Shown piece after piece: positions 1 to 9,058 of a stretch of 64,000 nt of DNA. The stretch's first letter is position 1. Each line of letters opens with the position of its first letter. The stretch comes from Bacteroides fragilis. Lineage in GTDB: Bacteria > Bacillota > Clostridia > Lachnospirales > Lachnospiraceae. Both the position numbers and the translations under genes were made by a program. The notes beneath the pieces were generated by a model. The model had not been told where the DNA came from and ran no database searches. It worked only from the letters and a program-made list of their open reading frames with translations. The stretch is taken from assembly GCA_023664485.1 (NCBI GenBank), contig JAMPFK010000001.1:626031-690030 (forward strand). Reading direction: 5' to 3'.

Positions 1-2
1 AT

Positions 3-269
3 ACTTCTGCAACCTGCAGTGAAGTAGGCGTAAGAAAAACTTATAAAGAAAAACTATTCCAGCATCCAATTCATCAGGAATTTACCAAGTCCTACAATAA
101 ACTTTACGGGCGCATCCGACGCGGCAAAGTTCCGAACGATACCCCACTAATGAATGAATTGAAAAAGCTGCATGATGAATACACAGAAAAATATGAAAAT
201 ACGCACAAGAAAGACCGAGAAGCGGTCTGGAAAGAATATATTCAGAAGAATAAGGAATTGCTTGGATAA
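3..269 (+). CDS. C-terminal part of a possible DUF6076-like protein (truncated by window start)
   Basis: An open frame enters from the left edge and ends at a TAA at 267-269, giving 88 visible residues. The translation is rich in Lys, Glu and Tyr. It has a Cys-rich start (Thr-Cys-Ser-Glu-Val-Gly), then a basic Tyr/Arg stretch (YNKLYGRIRRGK) and a charged helical tail ending in KNKELLG. The order 'C-x-x-V-G, YKEK, Y-x-x-x-YGRIRRGK' resembles the C-terminus of clostridial DUF6076 proteins of unknown function as I remember them; I cannot confirm this without a search. It runs convergent to tuf. The minus-strand open frame over the same bases looks like a shadow because it has no recognisable domain. 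Confidence 0.45.
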   Translation, partial: TSATCSEVGVRKTYKEKLFQHPIHQEFTKSYNKLYGRIRRGKVPNDTPLMNELKKLHDEYTEKYENTHKKDREAVWKEYIQKNKELLG

Positions 270-370
270 TATTCACTTAATCATAGAAGCATAATTCCAA
301 CATTTTAAAATTTCCAAATATTTTAGAAGCATTATAGAAGCACAAGCGACTTGCAAAACTGTTTTTTACT

Positions 371-404
371 CAAAAAGGCTTTCGGAGAAACCCCCGAAAG
401 CCTT
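371..404 (-). terminator. Rho-independent terminator of the str operon (after tuf)
   Basis: An 11-bp perfect stem (375-385 with 394-404) and an 8-nt loop lie just downstream of the tuf stop codon. On the minus strand the stem is followed by five T residues, then a T-rich stretch. The rest of the 270-426 gap shows no coding potential. Confidence 0.85.
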
Positions 405-426
405 GATTTTACTATATTTCTTTCAA

Positions 427-1614
427 TTACTCAATGATAGACGCAACCCTGCCAGACCCAACTGTACGTCCACCCTCACGAATAGCAAACGTAAGACCCT
501 GCTCCATAGCGATCGGATGAATCAGCTCGATCGACATCTCCACGTTATCGCCAGGCATGCACATCTCTGTACCTTCCGGCAAATTACATACGCCTGTAAC
601 GTCTGTTGTTCTGAAATAGAACTGAGGTCTGTAGTTATTGAAGAAAGGGGTGTGACGCCCGCCTTCGTCTTTTGTCAGAACGTATACCTGAGCGGTAAAC
701 TTTCTGTGACATGTTACAGAACCCGGTTTTGCAAGAACCTGGCCTCTTTCGATATCTGTTCTCTGAATACCGCGAAGCAGAACGCCGATGTTATCGCCAG
801 CCTGAGCTTCATCCAACAGCTTACGGAACATTTCAATACCCGTTACAACAGATTTCTGTGTTTCTTCCTTAACACCAATGATTTCAACATCATCTGACAT
901 ATGAAGCGTACCACGCTCTACTCTGCCGGTAGCAACCGTACCACGGCCTGTAATGGAGAATACGTCCTCGACAGGCATCAGGAAAGGCTTATCTGTATCA
1001 CGCTGAGGATCCGGAATATAAGAATCAACGGTATCCATCAATTCCATAACCTTATCTCCCCACTCGCCTGAAGGATCCTCAAGTGCCTTTAAAGCAGAAC
1101 CTTTGACAATCGGGCAGTCTGTGAACTCGTACTCTTCAAGCTGCTCTGTAATTTCCATTTCAACCAGCTCAAGAAGCTCAGGGTCGTCAACCATATCGCA
1201 CTTGTTCATGAATACTACGATATAAGGTACGCCTACCTGACGGGACAGAAGGATGTGCTCCTTTGTCTGAGCCATAACGCCGTCAGTAGCAGCAACAACG
1301 AGGATAGCGCCGTCCATCTGAGCAGCTCCTGTAATCATGTTCTTTACATAGTCAGCATGTCCAGGGCAGTCAACATGAGCGTAGTGTCTCTTCTCTGTTT
1401 CGTACTCAACGTGAGCCGTAGAAATTGTAATACCTCTTTCTCTTTCTTCCGGAGCTTTATCGATGTTCTCGAAATCTGTAGCTGTGTTGCCGGCTACTCT
1501 TTCGGAAAGTACTTTTGTGATAGCAGCTGTCAAAGTCGTTTTACCATGATCGACGTGACCAATGGTACCAATATTACAATGGGGTTTGGTTCTTTCAAAT
1601 TTCGCTTTAGCCAT
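427..1614 (-). CDS. tuf: Translation elongation factor Tu
   Basis: EF-Tu is the GTPase that carries aminoacyl-tRNA to the ribosomal A site. The 395-residue protein is full length for the family. It shows the G1 motif GHVDHGKT near residue 19, the switch II DCPGHADY near 81 and the NKCD guanine-specificity motif near 136, followed by the two beta-barrel domains and the usual C-terminal end (GGRTVGSGRVASIIE). The ATG is preceded by AAGGAGGA at the right spacing. It is the last gene of the rpsL-rpsG-fusA-tuf operon, 104 bp after fusA, and is followed by a strong terminator. Confidence 0.99.
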   Translation of the reverse strand: MAKAKFERTKPHCNIGTIGHVDHGKTTLTAAITKVLSERVAGNTATDFENIDKAPEERERGITISTAHVEYETEKRHYAHVDCPGHADYVKNMITGAAQMDGAILVVAATDGVMAQTKEHILLSRQVGVPYIVVFMNKCDMVDDPELLELVEMEITEQLEEYEFTDCPIVKGSALKALEDPSGEWGDKVMELMDTVDSYIPDPQRDTDKPFLMPVEDVFSITGRGTVATGRVERGTLHMSDDVEIIGVKEETQKSVVTGIEMFRKLLDEAQAGDNIGVLLRGIQRTDIERGQVLAKPGSVTCHRKFTAQVYVLTKDEGGRHTPFFNNYRPQFYFRTTDVTGVCNLPEGTEMCMPGDNVEMSIELIHPIAMEQGLTFAIREGGRTVGSGRVASIIE

Positions 1615-1718
1615 TTCTAAAGTCCTCCTTAAAAAAATTTTCTTTCATAGATTTGAATTGTTTCATTTCTCAACCAGCTATCTTTGATTATATTAAAGAT
1701 TGCCAATATTTTCAAGCA

Positions 1719-3836
1719 TTATTTGGATTTTGCCGCTAATACTTTTTCCTGTACGTTCTTAGGCACCTGCTCGTATTTTTCAAAGAACATCGAATAGTTG
1801 CCGCGTCCCTGTGTCTTGGAACGTAAGTCTGTCGAATAACCGAACATTTCAGCAAGCGGTACATAGCCTTTTACCATCTTGCCGCCGCCGATATCTTCCA
1901 TGCCTTCGATACGTCCACGACGGGAGTTGATATCGCCGATAACATCGCCCATATACTCTTCAGGCATCGTGACCTCGACCTTCATAATAGGCTCTAATAA
2001 TACAGGATTCGCTTTTTTCATGGCTTCTTTGAAGCACATGGAACCTGCAATATGGAATGCCATTTCCGAAGAATCGACTTCATGGTAGGAACCATCATAC
2101 ACGTTCGCATAGACGCCAAGTACCGGGAATCCACCTAAAATACCTGCTTTTGACGCTTCTTCGATACCTTCGCCGACAGCAGGGATGTATTCCTTGGGAA
2201 TTGCACCGCCTACTACGCTGGATTCATACTTGAATGTTTCTTCACCGTTCGGATCCATAGGCTCGAATTTCACTTTACAGTGTCCATACTGGCCGCGGCC
2301 GCCGGACTGTTTCGCATATTTATATTCCTGATCGACAGGCTTTGTAAACGTTTCTTTGTAAGCGACCTGAGGCGCGCCGACATTCGCTTCTACCTTGAAT
2401 TCACGAAGCAGACGGTCTACGATGATCTCCAGATGCAGCTCGCCCATGCCGGCGATAATGGTCTGGCCTGTTTCCTGATCCGTATGCGCTTTGAAGGTAG
2501 GATCTTCTTCCGCGAGCTTCGCCAGGGCTTCGCCCATTTTACCCTGACCTGCTTTGGTCTTAGGCTCGATTGCGAGCTCGATAACGGGCTCCGGAAATTC
2601 CATAGATTCCAGGATGACCGGATGCTGCTCATCACAGATAGTATCTCCAGTCGTCGTGATTTTAAATCCTACCGCTGCCGCGATATCGCCGGAATATACC
2701 TTATCCAGCTCCGCTCTCTTGTTCGCATGCATCTGCAGAATACGTCCGACACGTTCTTTTTTGTCTTTGGTCGCATTCAGTACATAAGAACCGGAATTCA
2801 TTGTACCGGAGTAGACTCTGAAAAATGCCAGTTTCCCGACGAACGGATCCGCCATAATCTTGAAGGCCAATGCAGAAAAAGGTTCGTTGTCGGAAGAATG
2901 TCTCTCCACTTCATTGCCGTCCAAATCAGTCCCTTTGATTGCCGGAATGTCTGTCGGTGCAGGCATAAATTCCAGAATTGCATCCAGAAGCTTCTGAACG
3001 CCTTTGTTCCGGTAAGCGGAACCGCAGCATACGGGAACCGCCCTGCATTCACAGGTAGCGAGCCGCAGCGCTTTTTTCATATCTTCTACGGAAGGTTCTT
3101 CTCCTTCCAGATACATCATTGTTAAATCATCATCTAATTCACAGACCTTTTCTACCAATTCATCACGGTACAATTCAGCCTGATCCTTCATATCATCCGG
3201 TATATCGACGATATCGATATCGTCGCCCTTATCGTCATTATAGATATAGGCTTTCATCTCAAATAAATCGATAATGCCCTTGAATTCATCTTCTTTGCCA
3301 ATCGGCAGCTGAAGAATAATTGCATTTTTACCCAATCTGTTTCTGATCTGATCTACCGCACCGTAGAAATCTGCACCCAGGATATCCATTTTGTTAATGA
3401 ATGCCATTCTCGGTACGTTGTAGGTATCAGCCTGACGCCATACATTTTCTGACTGTGGCTCAACGCCGCCTTTTGCACAGAATACGCCGACAGCGCCATC
3501 CAGTACACGGAGTGAACGCTCGACTTCAACAGTAAAGTCAACGTGGCCGGGAGTATCAATGATATTAATGCGATGCTCTAAAGCGCCCGGCTTCGGCTTA
3601 CAGTTTTCCTCCAAAGTCCAATGACACGTCGTAGCGGCTGATGTGATAGTAATACCTCTTTCCTGTTCCTGTTCCATCCAGTCCATGGTAGCAGTGCCTT
3701 CATGAGTATCACCGATCTTATAGTTTACCCCGGTGTAATAGAGGATACGCTCTGTCAATGTCGTTTTACCGGCATCAATATGGGCCATAATACCTATATT
3801 CCGGGTCCTCTCCAATGGATATTCTCTTTCAGCCAA
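1719..3836 (-). CDS. fusA: Translation elongation factor G
   Basis: EF-G is the GTPase that drives ribosomal translocation and helps recycle ribosomes. The protein has 705 residues, with the P-loop AHIDAGKT near residue 18, the DTPGHVDF motif near 93, NKMD near 147, and domains II-V including the C-terminal fold (LAEMFGYSTDLRSKTQGRG). An AGGAGGAAAA ribosome binding site precedes the ATG. It lies between rpsG and tuf in the classic str order. Length and motifs are those of canonical EF-G, not of the tetracycline-resistance paralogues. Confidence 0.99.
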   Translation of the reverse strand: MAEREYPLERTRNIGIMAHIDAGKTTLTERILYYTGVNYKIGDTHEGTATMDWMEQEQERGITITSAATTCHWTLEENCKPKPGALEHRINIIDTPGHVDFTVEVERSLRVLDGAVGVFCAKGGVEPQSENVWRQADTYNVPRMAFINKMDILGADFYGAVDQIRNRLGKNAIILQLPIGKEDEFKGIIDLFEMKAYIYNDDKGDDIDIVDIPDDMKDQAELYRDELVEKVCELDDDLTMMYLEGEEPSVEDMKKALRLATCECRAVPVCCGSAYRNKGVQKLLDAILEFMPAPTDIPAIKGTDLDGNEVERHSSDNEPFSALAFKIMADPFVGKLAFFRVYSGTMNSGSYVLNATKDKKERVGRILQMHANKRAELDKVYSGDIAAAVGFKITTTGDTICDEQHPVILESMEFPEPVIELAIEPKTKAGQGKMGEALAKLAEEDPTFKAHTDQETGQTIIAGMGELHLEIIVDRLLREFKVEANVGAPQVAYKETFTKPVDQEYKYAKQSGGRGQYGHCKVKFEPMDPNGEETFKYESSVVGGAIPKEYIPAVGEGIEEASKAGILGGFPVLGVYANVYDGSYHEVDSSEMAFHIAGSMCFKEAMKKANPVLLEPIMKVEVTMPEEYMGDVIGDINSRRGRIEGMEDIGGGKMVKGYVPLAEMFGYSTDLRSKTQGRGNYSMFFEKYEQVPKNVQEKVLAAKSK

Positions 3837-3964
3837 GGTTTTTTCCTCCTGTTATTTTTTGAAGAAGTTCCGCCGGAACCTCTTCCGGGCAAAACATAAA
3901 TTCCCTGGTCAGCGTCTTTTTCTGACTTCATAAATCTTTTTACCAGGTAAATATTTTTACCCTT

Positions 3965-4435
3965 TTAGAAACGATAATGTGCAAATGCTTTGTTTGCTTC
4001 TGCCATTTTATGCATATCTTCTTTTCTCTTCACGGCTGCGCCCGTATTATTCGCAGCATCCAGAATTTCGTTGGCCAGCCTTTCCTGCATTGTCTTCTCA
4101 CCTCTTTTGCGTGAAAACATTGTCAGCCAGCGAAGCCCTAATGCCTGGCGTCTTTCCGGGCGGACTTCGATCGGCACCTGATAAGTTGCGCCACCGATAC
4201 GTCTTGCCTTTACCTCGAGAACAGGCATGATATTGTTCATAGCCTCCTCGAATACTTCAAGAGCCGGCTTTCCAGCCTTTTCTTCCACTCTTGCAAACGC
4301 TCCATACACAATTTTCTGAGCTACGCCCTTCTTACCGTCCAGCATGATGTTGTTGATAAGCTTGGTAACTACTTTATTGTTGTATAAAGGATCTGCCAAT
4401 ATATCTCTCTTTGCAATATGTCCTTTACGCGGCAC
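3965..4435 (-). CDS. rpsG: 30S ribosomal protein S7
   Basis: S7 is a primary 16S rRNA-binding protein of the small-subunit head. A longer frame begins at an ATG at 4456, but the AAGGAGG ribosome binding site lies inside those first codons. The correct start is therefore the GTG at 4433-4435, giving 156 residues beginning V(M)PRKGHIAKRDILADPLY, the usual S7 start and length. It is the second gene of the str operon, with a 229-bp gap to rpsL that holds hairpins. The C-terminal end, KMAEANKAFAHYRF, is typical of the family. Confidence 0.97.
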   Translation of the reverse strand: MPRKGHIAKRDILADPLYNNKVVTKLINNIMLDGKKGVAQKIVYGAFARVEEKAGKPALEVFEEAMNNIMPVLEVKARRIGGATYQVPIEVRPERRQALGLRWLTMFSRKRGEKTMQERLANEILDAANNTGAAVKRKEDMHKMAEANKAFAHYRF

Positions 4436-4611
4436 GGTTCTTCCCTCCTTATTCATATTTACAGCGGCGCGTCTGTGCGCCCGCTGCTTTCAATAAATCA
4501 ACGGTACTCACATGTGTCCTCTAATTCAATGTGTTCGTGCGGTTTTCTATTTCAAGAATCCCAACACTAAATTAGTTCTGTTTGTGGTCCTAATTTTTAA
4601 AAGCCTCGGCC

Positions 4612-4664
4612 CGTAAGTCTGCCCCGCAAACTTACGAAGTTAATCCGCTCTGCGGATTTACTTC
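4612..4664 (-). promoter_or_regulatory. Intercistronic hairpins between rpsL and rpsG
   Basis: Right after the rpsL stop, the minus strand can form a hairpin at 4636-4664: a 5-bp outer stem, a T-T mismatch and a 7-bp inner stem with a 3-nt loop. A second hairpin lies at 4612-4636 (7-bp stem, 11-nt loop). There is no T-tract, so these are not plain terminators. In E. coli the rpsL-rpsG spacer carries the S7 autoregulation site. A similar role here is inference; mRNA processing or stabilisation is equally possible. I see no gene in the remaining 4436-4611. Confidence 0.45.
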
Positions 4665-4666
4665 TT

Positions 4667-5086
4667 TTACTTTTTGACTTTCGGTCTCTTAGCGCCATAT
4701 TTGGAGCGGGCCTGCTTCCTGTTAGCGACTCCCGCAGTATCAAGCGTACCTCTGATGATATGGTATCTTGTACCAGGCAAGTCTTTCACTCTGCCGCCGC
4801 GGATCAAAACAACGCTGTGCTCCTGAAGATTATGGCCTTCTCCGGGAATATAGCTTGTTACTTCGATTCCGTTGGAAAGACGAACTCTGGCAATCTTTCT
4901 GAGAGCTGAATTAGGCTTTTTAGGAGTTGCTGTCTTGACAGCTGTGCAGACACCTCTCTTCTGCGGAGAAGACGTATCGATTGCTGTTTTGTGAAGAGAG
5001 TTCCATCCTTTCAACAAAGCAGGTGCGGTTGACTTCTTAACAGATGTCTGACGTCCCTTTCTGACTAACTGGTTAAATGTTGGCAT
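4667..5086 (-). CDS. rpsL: 30S ribosomal protein S12
   Basis: S12 sits at the decoding centre and affects accuracy and streptomycin sensitivity. The open frame extends upstream to 5197, but the AGGAGGTG ribosome binding site at 5093-5100 and the family start MPTFNQLVRKGR place the true ATG at 5084-5086, giving 139 residues. The conserved segments TPKKPNSALRKIARVRL and PGEGHNLQEHSVVLIRGGRVKDLPG are intact. The Lys of TPKKPNS is the wild-type residue at the classical streptomycin position, and the segment LPGTRYHIIRG is normal. It is the first gene of the str operon. Confidence 0.98.
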   Translation of the reverse strand: MPTFNQLVRKGRQTSVKKSTAPALLKGWNSLHKTAIDTSSPQKRGVCTAVKTATPKKPNSALRKIARVRLSNGIEVTSYIPGEGHNLQEHSVVLIRGGRVKDLPGTRYHIIRGTLDTAGVANRKQARSKYGAKRPKVKK

Positions 5087-5172
5087 TCTTTTCACCTCCT
5101 GTAAAATTTTTATTCTGCCTTTTAACCGGCTTATTATGCACAGTTTTCTGCGTAAAATATTTTTTGCATGAC

Positions 5173-5227
5173 AAAAAAAACGCATCTGCGTGCACACTAA
5201 AATAGTATACTTGCCCGCAAATGCGTT
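5173..5227 (-). terminator. rpoC terminator hairpin, overlapping the str promoter
   Basis: A 12-bp stem with one mismatch (5216-5227 with 5179-5190) and a 25-nt loop is followed on the minus strand by eight T residues (5173-5180). It lies 24 bp after the rpoC stop codon. The -35 box and spacer of the next promoter overlap the upstream arm, and its -10 box is in the loop. Confidence 0.75.
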
Positions 5228-5232
5228 GTCAA
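5204..5232 (-). promoter_or_regulatory. Sigma-A promoter of rpsL-rpsG-fusA-tuf
   Basis: On the minus strand, TTGACA (5227-5232) is separated by exactly 17 bp from TATACT (5204-5209), nearly the perfect sigma-A consensus. Transcription should begin near 5197, about 110 nt before the rpsL start codon. The promoter is nested in the rpoC terminator, so the downstream arm of that hairpin becomes the start of the str leader. Confidence 0.85.
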
Positions 5233-5251
5233 TACTTTTTTCAATTATTTC

Positions 5252-8200
5252 CTATTCAAGAACTTCTGCCGTTTCCTCTTCGGCTGCCTCCAGCTCCGTC
5301 ATTTCTTCCTCTGTCTCGTCATCCATATACAGATCCTCGGAAATTTCGATTTCTTCCTCGTCGTCCACTGCATAATCCTCACGGATATTGACCTCATCCT
5401 CTACCGCAAGGCGCGCCAGCAGATTTTCATCCGTATTCAGCCTTGTGTTGCGGTATCTCTTCATGCCGGTGCCGGCAGGAATCAGTTTACCGATGATGAC
5501 GTTCTCTTTCAAGCCGACGAGCGGGTCGATTTTTCCTTTGATCGCCGCCTCCGTCAATACCTTCGTCGTCTCCTGGAAGGACGCCGCGGAAAGGAAGGAA
5601 TTTGTCGCCAGGGCCGCTTTGGTGATACCGAGCATGATCTGCTTGCCGTCAGCAGGCTCTTTCCCCTCTTTTACAAGGGTTTCGTTCAGATCCTCATATT
5701 CCAGTACATCTACCAGCGTGCCGGGCAGATATTCCGTATCGCCGCTGCTTTCAATCCTGACTTTTTTCAGCATCTGGCGCACGATGACCTCGATATGCTT
5801 ATCGGCAATATCAACGCCCTGTAAGCGGTATACTCTCTGTACCTCGCGGAGCATATAATCCTGTACGGCACGGATTCCCTTGATTTTCAGGAGGTCGTGA
5901 GGATTGACGCTTCCTTCCGTCAGCTCGTCGCCCGCCTCTAATGCTGCGCCGTCCATGATCTTGATTCTGGATCCGTAAGGAATCAGGTACGTTTTGGATT
6001 CGCCGGTCTCGTCGTTGGTAATCACGACCTCGCGTTTTTTCTTCGTATCCTTGATCGTTGCCACACCGCCGAATTCCGCGATGATCGCAAGTCCTTTGGG
6101 CTTACGCGCCTCAAAAAGCTCCTCGACACGGGGAAGACCCTGTGTGATATCGTCGCCGGCAACGCCGCCCGTATGGAAAGTCCGCATCGTAAGCTGTGTA
6201 CCGGGTTCGCCGATGGACTGCGCCGCGATGATGCCGACCGCCTCGCCTACCTGAACGGCTTCTCCGGTCGCCATATTTGCGCCGTAACATTTTGCACAGA
6301 TACCGATATGGGAGCGGCAGGTCAAAATCGTACGAATCTTCACTTCCTCGACCGGCTCGCCCTTCTCATCCACGCCGATGCTTAAAATCTTTGCCGCGCG
6401 GCTCGGCGTGATCATATGATTTCTTTTTACAATGATATTGCCGTCTTTATCTTTGATCTCATTACAGGAAAATCTTCCTGTAATTCTGTCCTTCAAACCT
6501 TCAATGGTCTCTTTTCCGTCCATGAACGCTTTGACGGACATACCCGGAATCTCGTCCCTGCCCTCACAGCAGTCTGTCTCACGGATAATGAGCTCCTGCG
6601 ATACATCGACCATACGCCTCGTCAAATAACCGGAGTCCGCCGTACGGAGCGCGGTGTCGGACAGGCCCTTACGCGCGCCGTGAGCGGACATAAAATATTC
6701 CAGAACGTCAAGTCCTTCACGGAAATTGGACTTAATCGGCAGTTCGATCGTCCGCCCGGTCGTATCCGCCATCAGACCACGCATGCCCGCAAGCTGCTTG
6801 ATCTGCTGGTTGGAACCACGGGCGCCGGAATCTGCCATCATAAAGATATTATTATATTTATCCAGTCCCGCAAGCAATACGTCGGTCAGCTCTTTATCCG
6901 TTTCATTCCATGTTTCCACGACCGCACGGTATCTTTCTTCTTCCGTAATAAGGCCGCGCCTGAAATTCTGTGAGATCTTATCAACGGTTACCTGCGCTTC
7001 TTCCAGCATTTCCTGTTTTCTGGCAGGCACGGTCATATCAGAAATGGATACCGTCATGGCGGCTCTGGTTGAATAGTAATACCCGGTAGATTTGATCAGG
7101 TCCAATACCTCCGCCGTCTTTACGGCTCCATGAATGTTGATGACTTTTTCCAGAATCTGTTTTAACTGCTTTTTGCCAACGTGGAAATCCACTTCCAGCT
7201 TCAACAGGTTTTCCGGATCGCTTCTGTCCACATATCCCAGATCCTGCGGCAGGATTTCATTGAAAAGGAAACGTCCCAGCGTAGATTCTTCGGTTCCCGT
7301 AACGAGCTCCTTGTCGGCATTTCTTTTCTGTACTCTGACATGGATCCTGCTGTGCAGCGTACATTCGCCGTTTTCATAAGCCAGAATCGCTTCGTTGATA
7401 TTCTTGTAATATTTGCCCTCTCCGGCAACGCCTTCTCTTTCCTGTGTCAGATAGTAGATACCGAGCACCATATCCTGGGAAGGAACGGCAACCGGGCCGC
7501 CGTCCGAGGGTTTTAAGAGGTTGTTGGGAGACAAAAGCAAAAATCTGCACTCAGCCTGCGCTTCTACGGACAGAGGCAGATGCACCGCCATCTGGTCGCC
7601 GTCGAAATCGGCGTTGAATGCCGTACATACGAGAGGATGCAGCTTAATCGCCTTGCCTTCCACCAGAATCGGCTCAAAAGCCTGAATGCCCAGCCTGTGC
7701 AGCGTAGGCGCACGGTTCAGCATAACGGGATGCTCCCTGATGACCTCTTCCAGAACGTCCCATACCTGCGTATCCAGCCTTTCTACAAGTTTCTTGGCAT
7801 TTTTGATATTCTGCGAAATCCCTCTCGATACAAGTTCTTTCATAACAAAAGGTTTGAACAGCTCGATCGCCATTTCTTTCGGCAGGCCGCACTGGTAAAT
7901 TTTCAGTTCCGGCCCTACGACGATAACGGAACGGCCCGAATAATCGACACGTTTTCCGAGCAGGTTCTGACGGAAACGGCCGGATTTACCTTTTAACATA
8001 TCGGAAAGGGATTTCAGCGCTCTGTTGCCAGGACCCGTTACCGGCCGTCCTCTTCTGCCGTTATCGATCAGCGCATCGACCGCTTCCTGGAGCATTCTTT
8101 TCTCGTTGCGGACAATGATATCGGGCGCGCCGAGCTCCAGCAGCCTTTTCAAACGGTTATTTCTGTTGATGATTCTTCTATATAAATCATTTAAATCGGA

Positions 8201-8974
8201 TGTTGCAAAACGTCCGCCGTCCAGCTGTACCATCGGACGAAGATCCGGCGGAATGACCGGAATCGCATCCATAATCATCCATTCGGGTTTATTCCCCGAT
8301 TCCCGGAAAGCCTCTACTACTTCCAGTCTCTTGATGATGCGGGCGCTCTTCTGTCCGCTGGAATCTTTTAACTCATCCTTCAACTCCGCCGCTTCTTTTT
8401 CCAGATCGATCGCCACAAGCAGTTCTTTGATTGCCTCGGCGCCCATTCCGACACGGAATTTGAAGCCCCAGTTTTCTCTCGCATCCTGATATTCTCTTTC
8501 GGAAAGCACCTGCTTATAATCCAGATCGGTCTCTCCCGCATCCAGAACGATATAAGCTGCAAAGTATAATACCTTTTCAAGGACTCTCGGCGATAAATCC
8601 AGAATGAGTCCCATACGGCTTGGTATTCCTTTAAAATACCAGATATGGGATACCGGAGCCGCGAGCGCGATATGTCCCATACGCTCCCTGCGGACGCTGG
8701 ATTTGGTGACCTCGACACCGCATCTGTCGCAGACAACGCCTTTGTATCTGATTTTTTTATACTTACCGCAATGACATTCCCAGTCCTTGCTCGGTCCGAA
8801 TATCTTTTCGCAATAAAGCCCGTCTTTCTCCGGCTTCAATGTCCGGTAGTTGATCGTTTCCGGCTTTAATACTTCACCTCTGGACCATTCTCTGATTTTC
8901 TCAGGAGATGCAAGACCGATTCTGATCGCGTCAAATGTCATAGGTTGATACGCTTCCTGTTTTATTTCTGCCAT
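5252..8974 (-). CDS. rpoC: DNA-directed RNA polymerase subunit beta'
   Basis: The beta' subunit forms the catalytic clamp of RNA polymerase with RpoB. The protein has 1240 residues. The N-terminal zinc-binding site uses Cys67, Cys69, Cys82 and Cys85, and the Mg-binding catalytic loop NADFDGDQMAVH lies at 454-465. The trigger-loop/bridge region appears as GARGSNQQIKQLAGMRGLMA, and a second Cys cluster (CRSHIGICAKCYG) follows. The last 50 residues are very acidic, with many Glu/Asp. It lies 84 bp after rpoB and probably shares its transcript. The ATG has an AGGAGCAGG-type ribosome binding site. Confidence 0.99.
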   Translation of the reverse strand: MAEIKQEAYQPMTFDAIRIGLASPEKIREWSRGEVLKPETINYRTLKPEKDGLYCEKIFGPSKDWECHCGKYKKIRYKGVVCDRCGVEVTKSSVRRERMGHIALAAPVSHIWYFKGIPSRMGLILDLSPRVLEKVLYFAAYIVLDAGETDLDYKQVLSEREYQDARENWGFKFRVGMGAEAIKELLVAIDLEKEAAELKDELKDSSGQKSARIIKRLEVVEAFRESGNKPEWMIMDAIPVIPPDLRPMVQLDGGRFATSDLNDLYRRIINRNNRLKRLLELGAPDIIVRNEKRMLQEAVDALIDNGRRGRPVTGPGNRALKSLSDMLKGKSGRFRQNLLGKRVDYSGRSVIVVGPELKIYQCGLPKEMAIELFKPFVMKELVSRGISQNIKNAKKLVERLDTQVWDVLEEVIREHPVMLNRAPTLHRLGIQAFEPILVEGKAIKLHPLVCTAFNADFDGDQMAVHLPLSVEAQAECRFLLLSPNNLLKPSDGGPVAVPSQDMVLGIYYLTQEREGVAGEGKYYKNINEAILAYENGECTLHSRIHVRVQKRNADKELVTGTEESTLGRFLFNEILPQDLGYVDRSDPENLLKLEVDFHVGKKQLKQILEKVINIHGAVKTAEVLDLIKSTGYYYSTRAAMTVSISDMTVPARKQEMLEEAQVTVDKISQNFRRGLITEEERYRAVVETWNETDKELTDVLLAGLDKYNNIFMMADSGARGSNQQIKQLAGMRGLMADTTGRTIELPIKSNFREGLDVLEYFMSAHGARKGLSDTALRTADSGYLTRRMVDVSQELIIRETDCCEGRDEIPGMSVKAFMDGKETIEGLKDRITGRFSCNEIKDKDGNIIVKRNHMITPSRAAKILSIGVDEKGEPVEEVKIRTILTCRSHIGICAKCYGANMATGEAVQVGEAVGIIAAQSIGEPGTQLTMRTFHTGGVAGDDITQGLPRVEELFEARKPKGLAIIAEFGGVATIKDTKKKREVVITNDETGESKTYLIPYGSRIKIMDGAALEAGDELTEGSVNPHDLLKIKGIRAVQDYMLREVQRVYRLQGVDIADKHIEVIVRQMLKKVRIESSGDTEYLPGTLVDVLEYEDLNETLVKEGKEPADGKQIMLGITKAALATNSFLSAASFQETTKVLTEAAIKGKIDPLVGLKENVIIGKLIPAGTGMKRYRNTRLNTDENLLARLAVEDEVNIREDYAVDDEEEIEISEDLYMDDETEEEMTELEAAEEETAEVLE

Positions 8975-9058
8975 ATTAAGCCTGCTCCTTTCACACTATC
9001 CGCCATGGTTCCGCCCCGCGGAATCTTAAATCGATATGAAAAATCTCCGATCTTTCCT

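Noticed and set aside
2280..3125. 281-codon plus-strand frame antisense to fusA
   Set aside because: It overlaps a highly conserved gene entirely, has no ribosome binding site and an unnatural composition.
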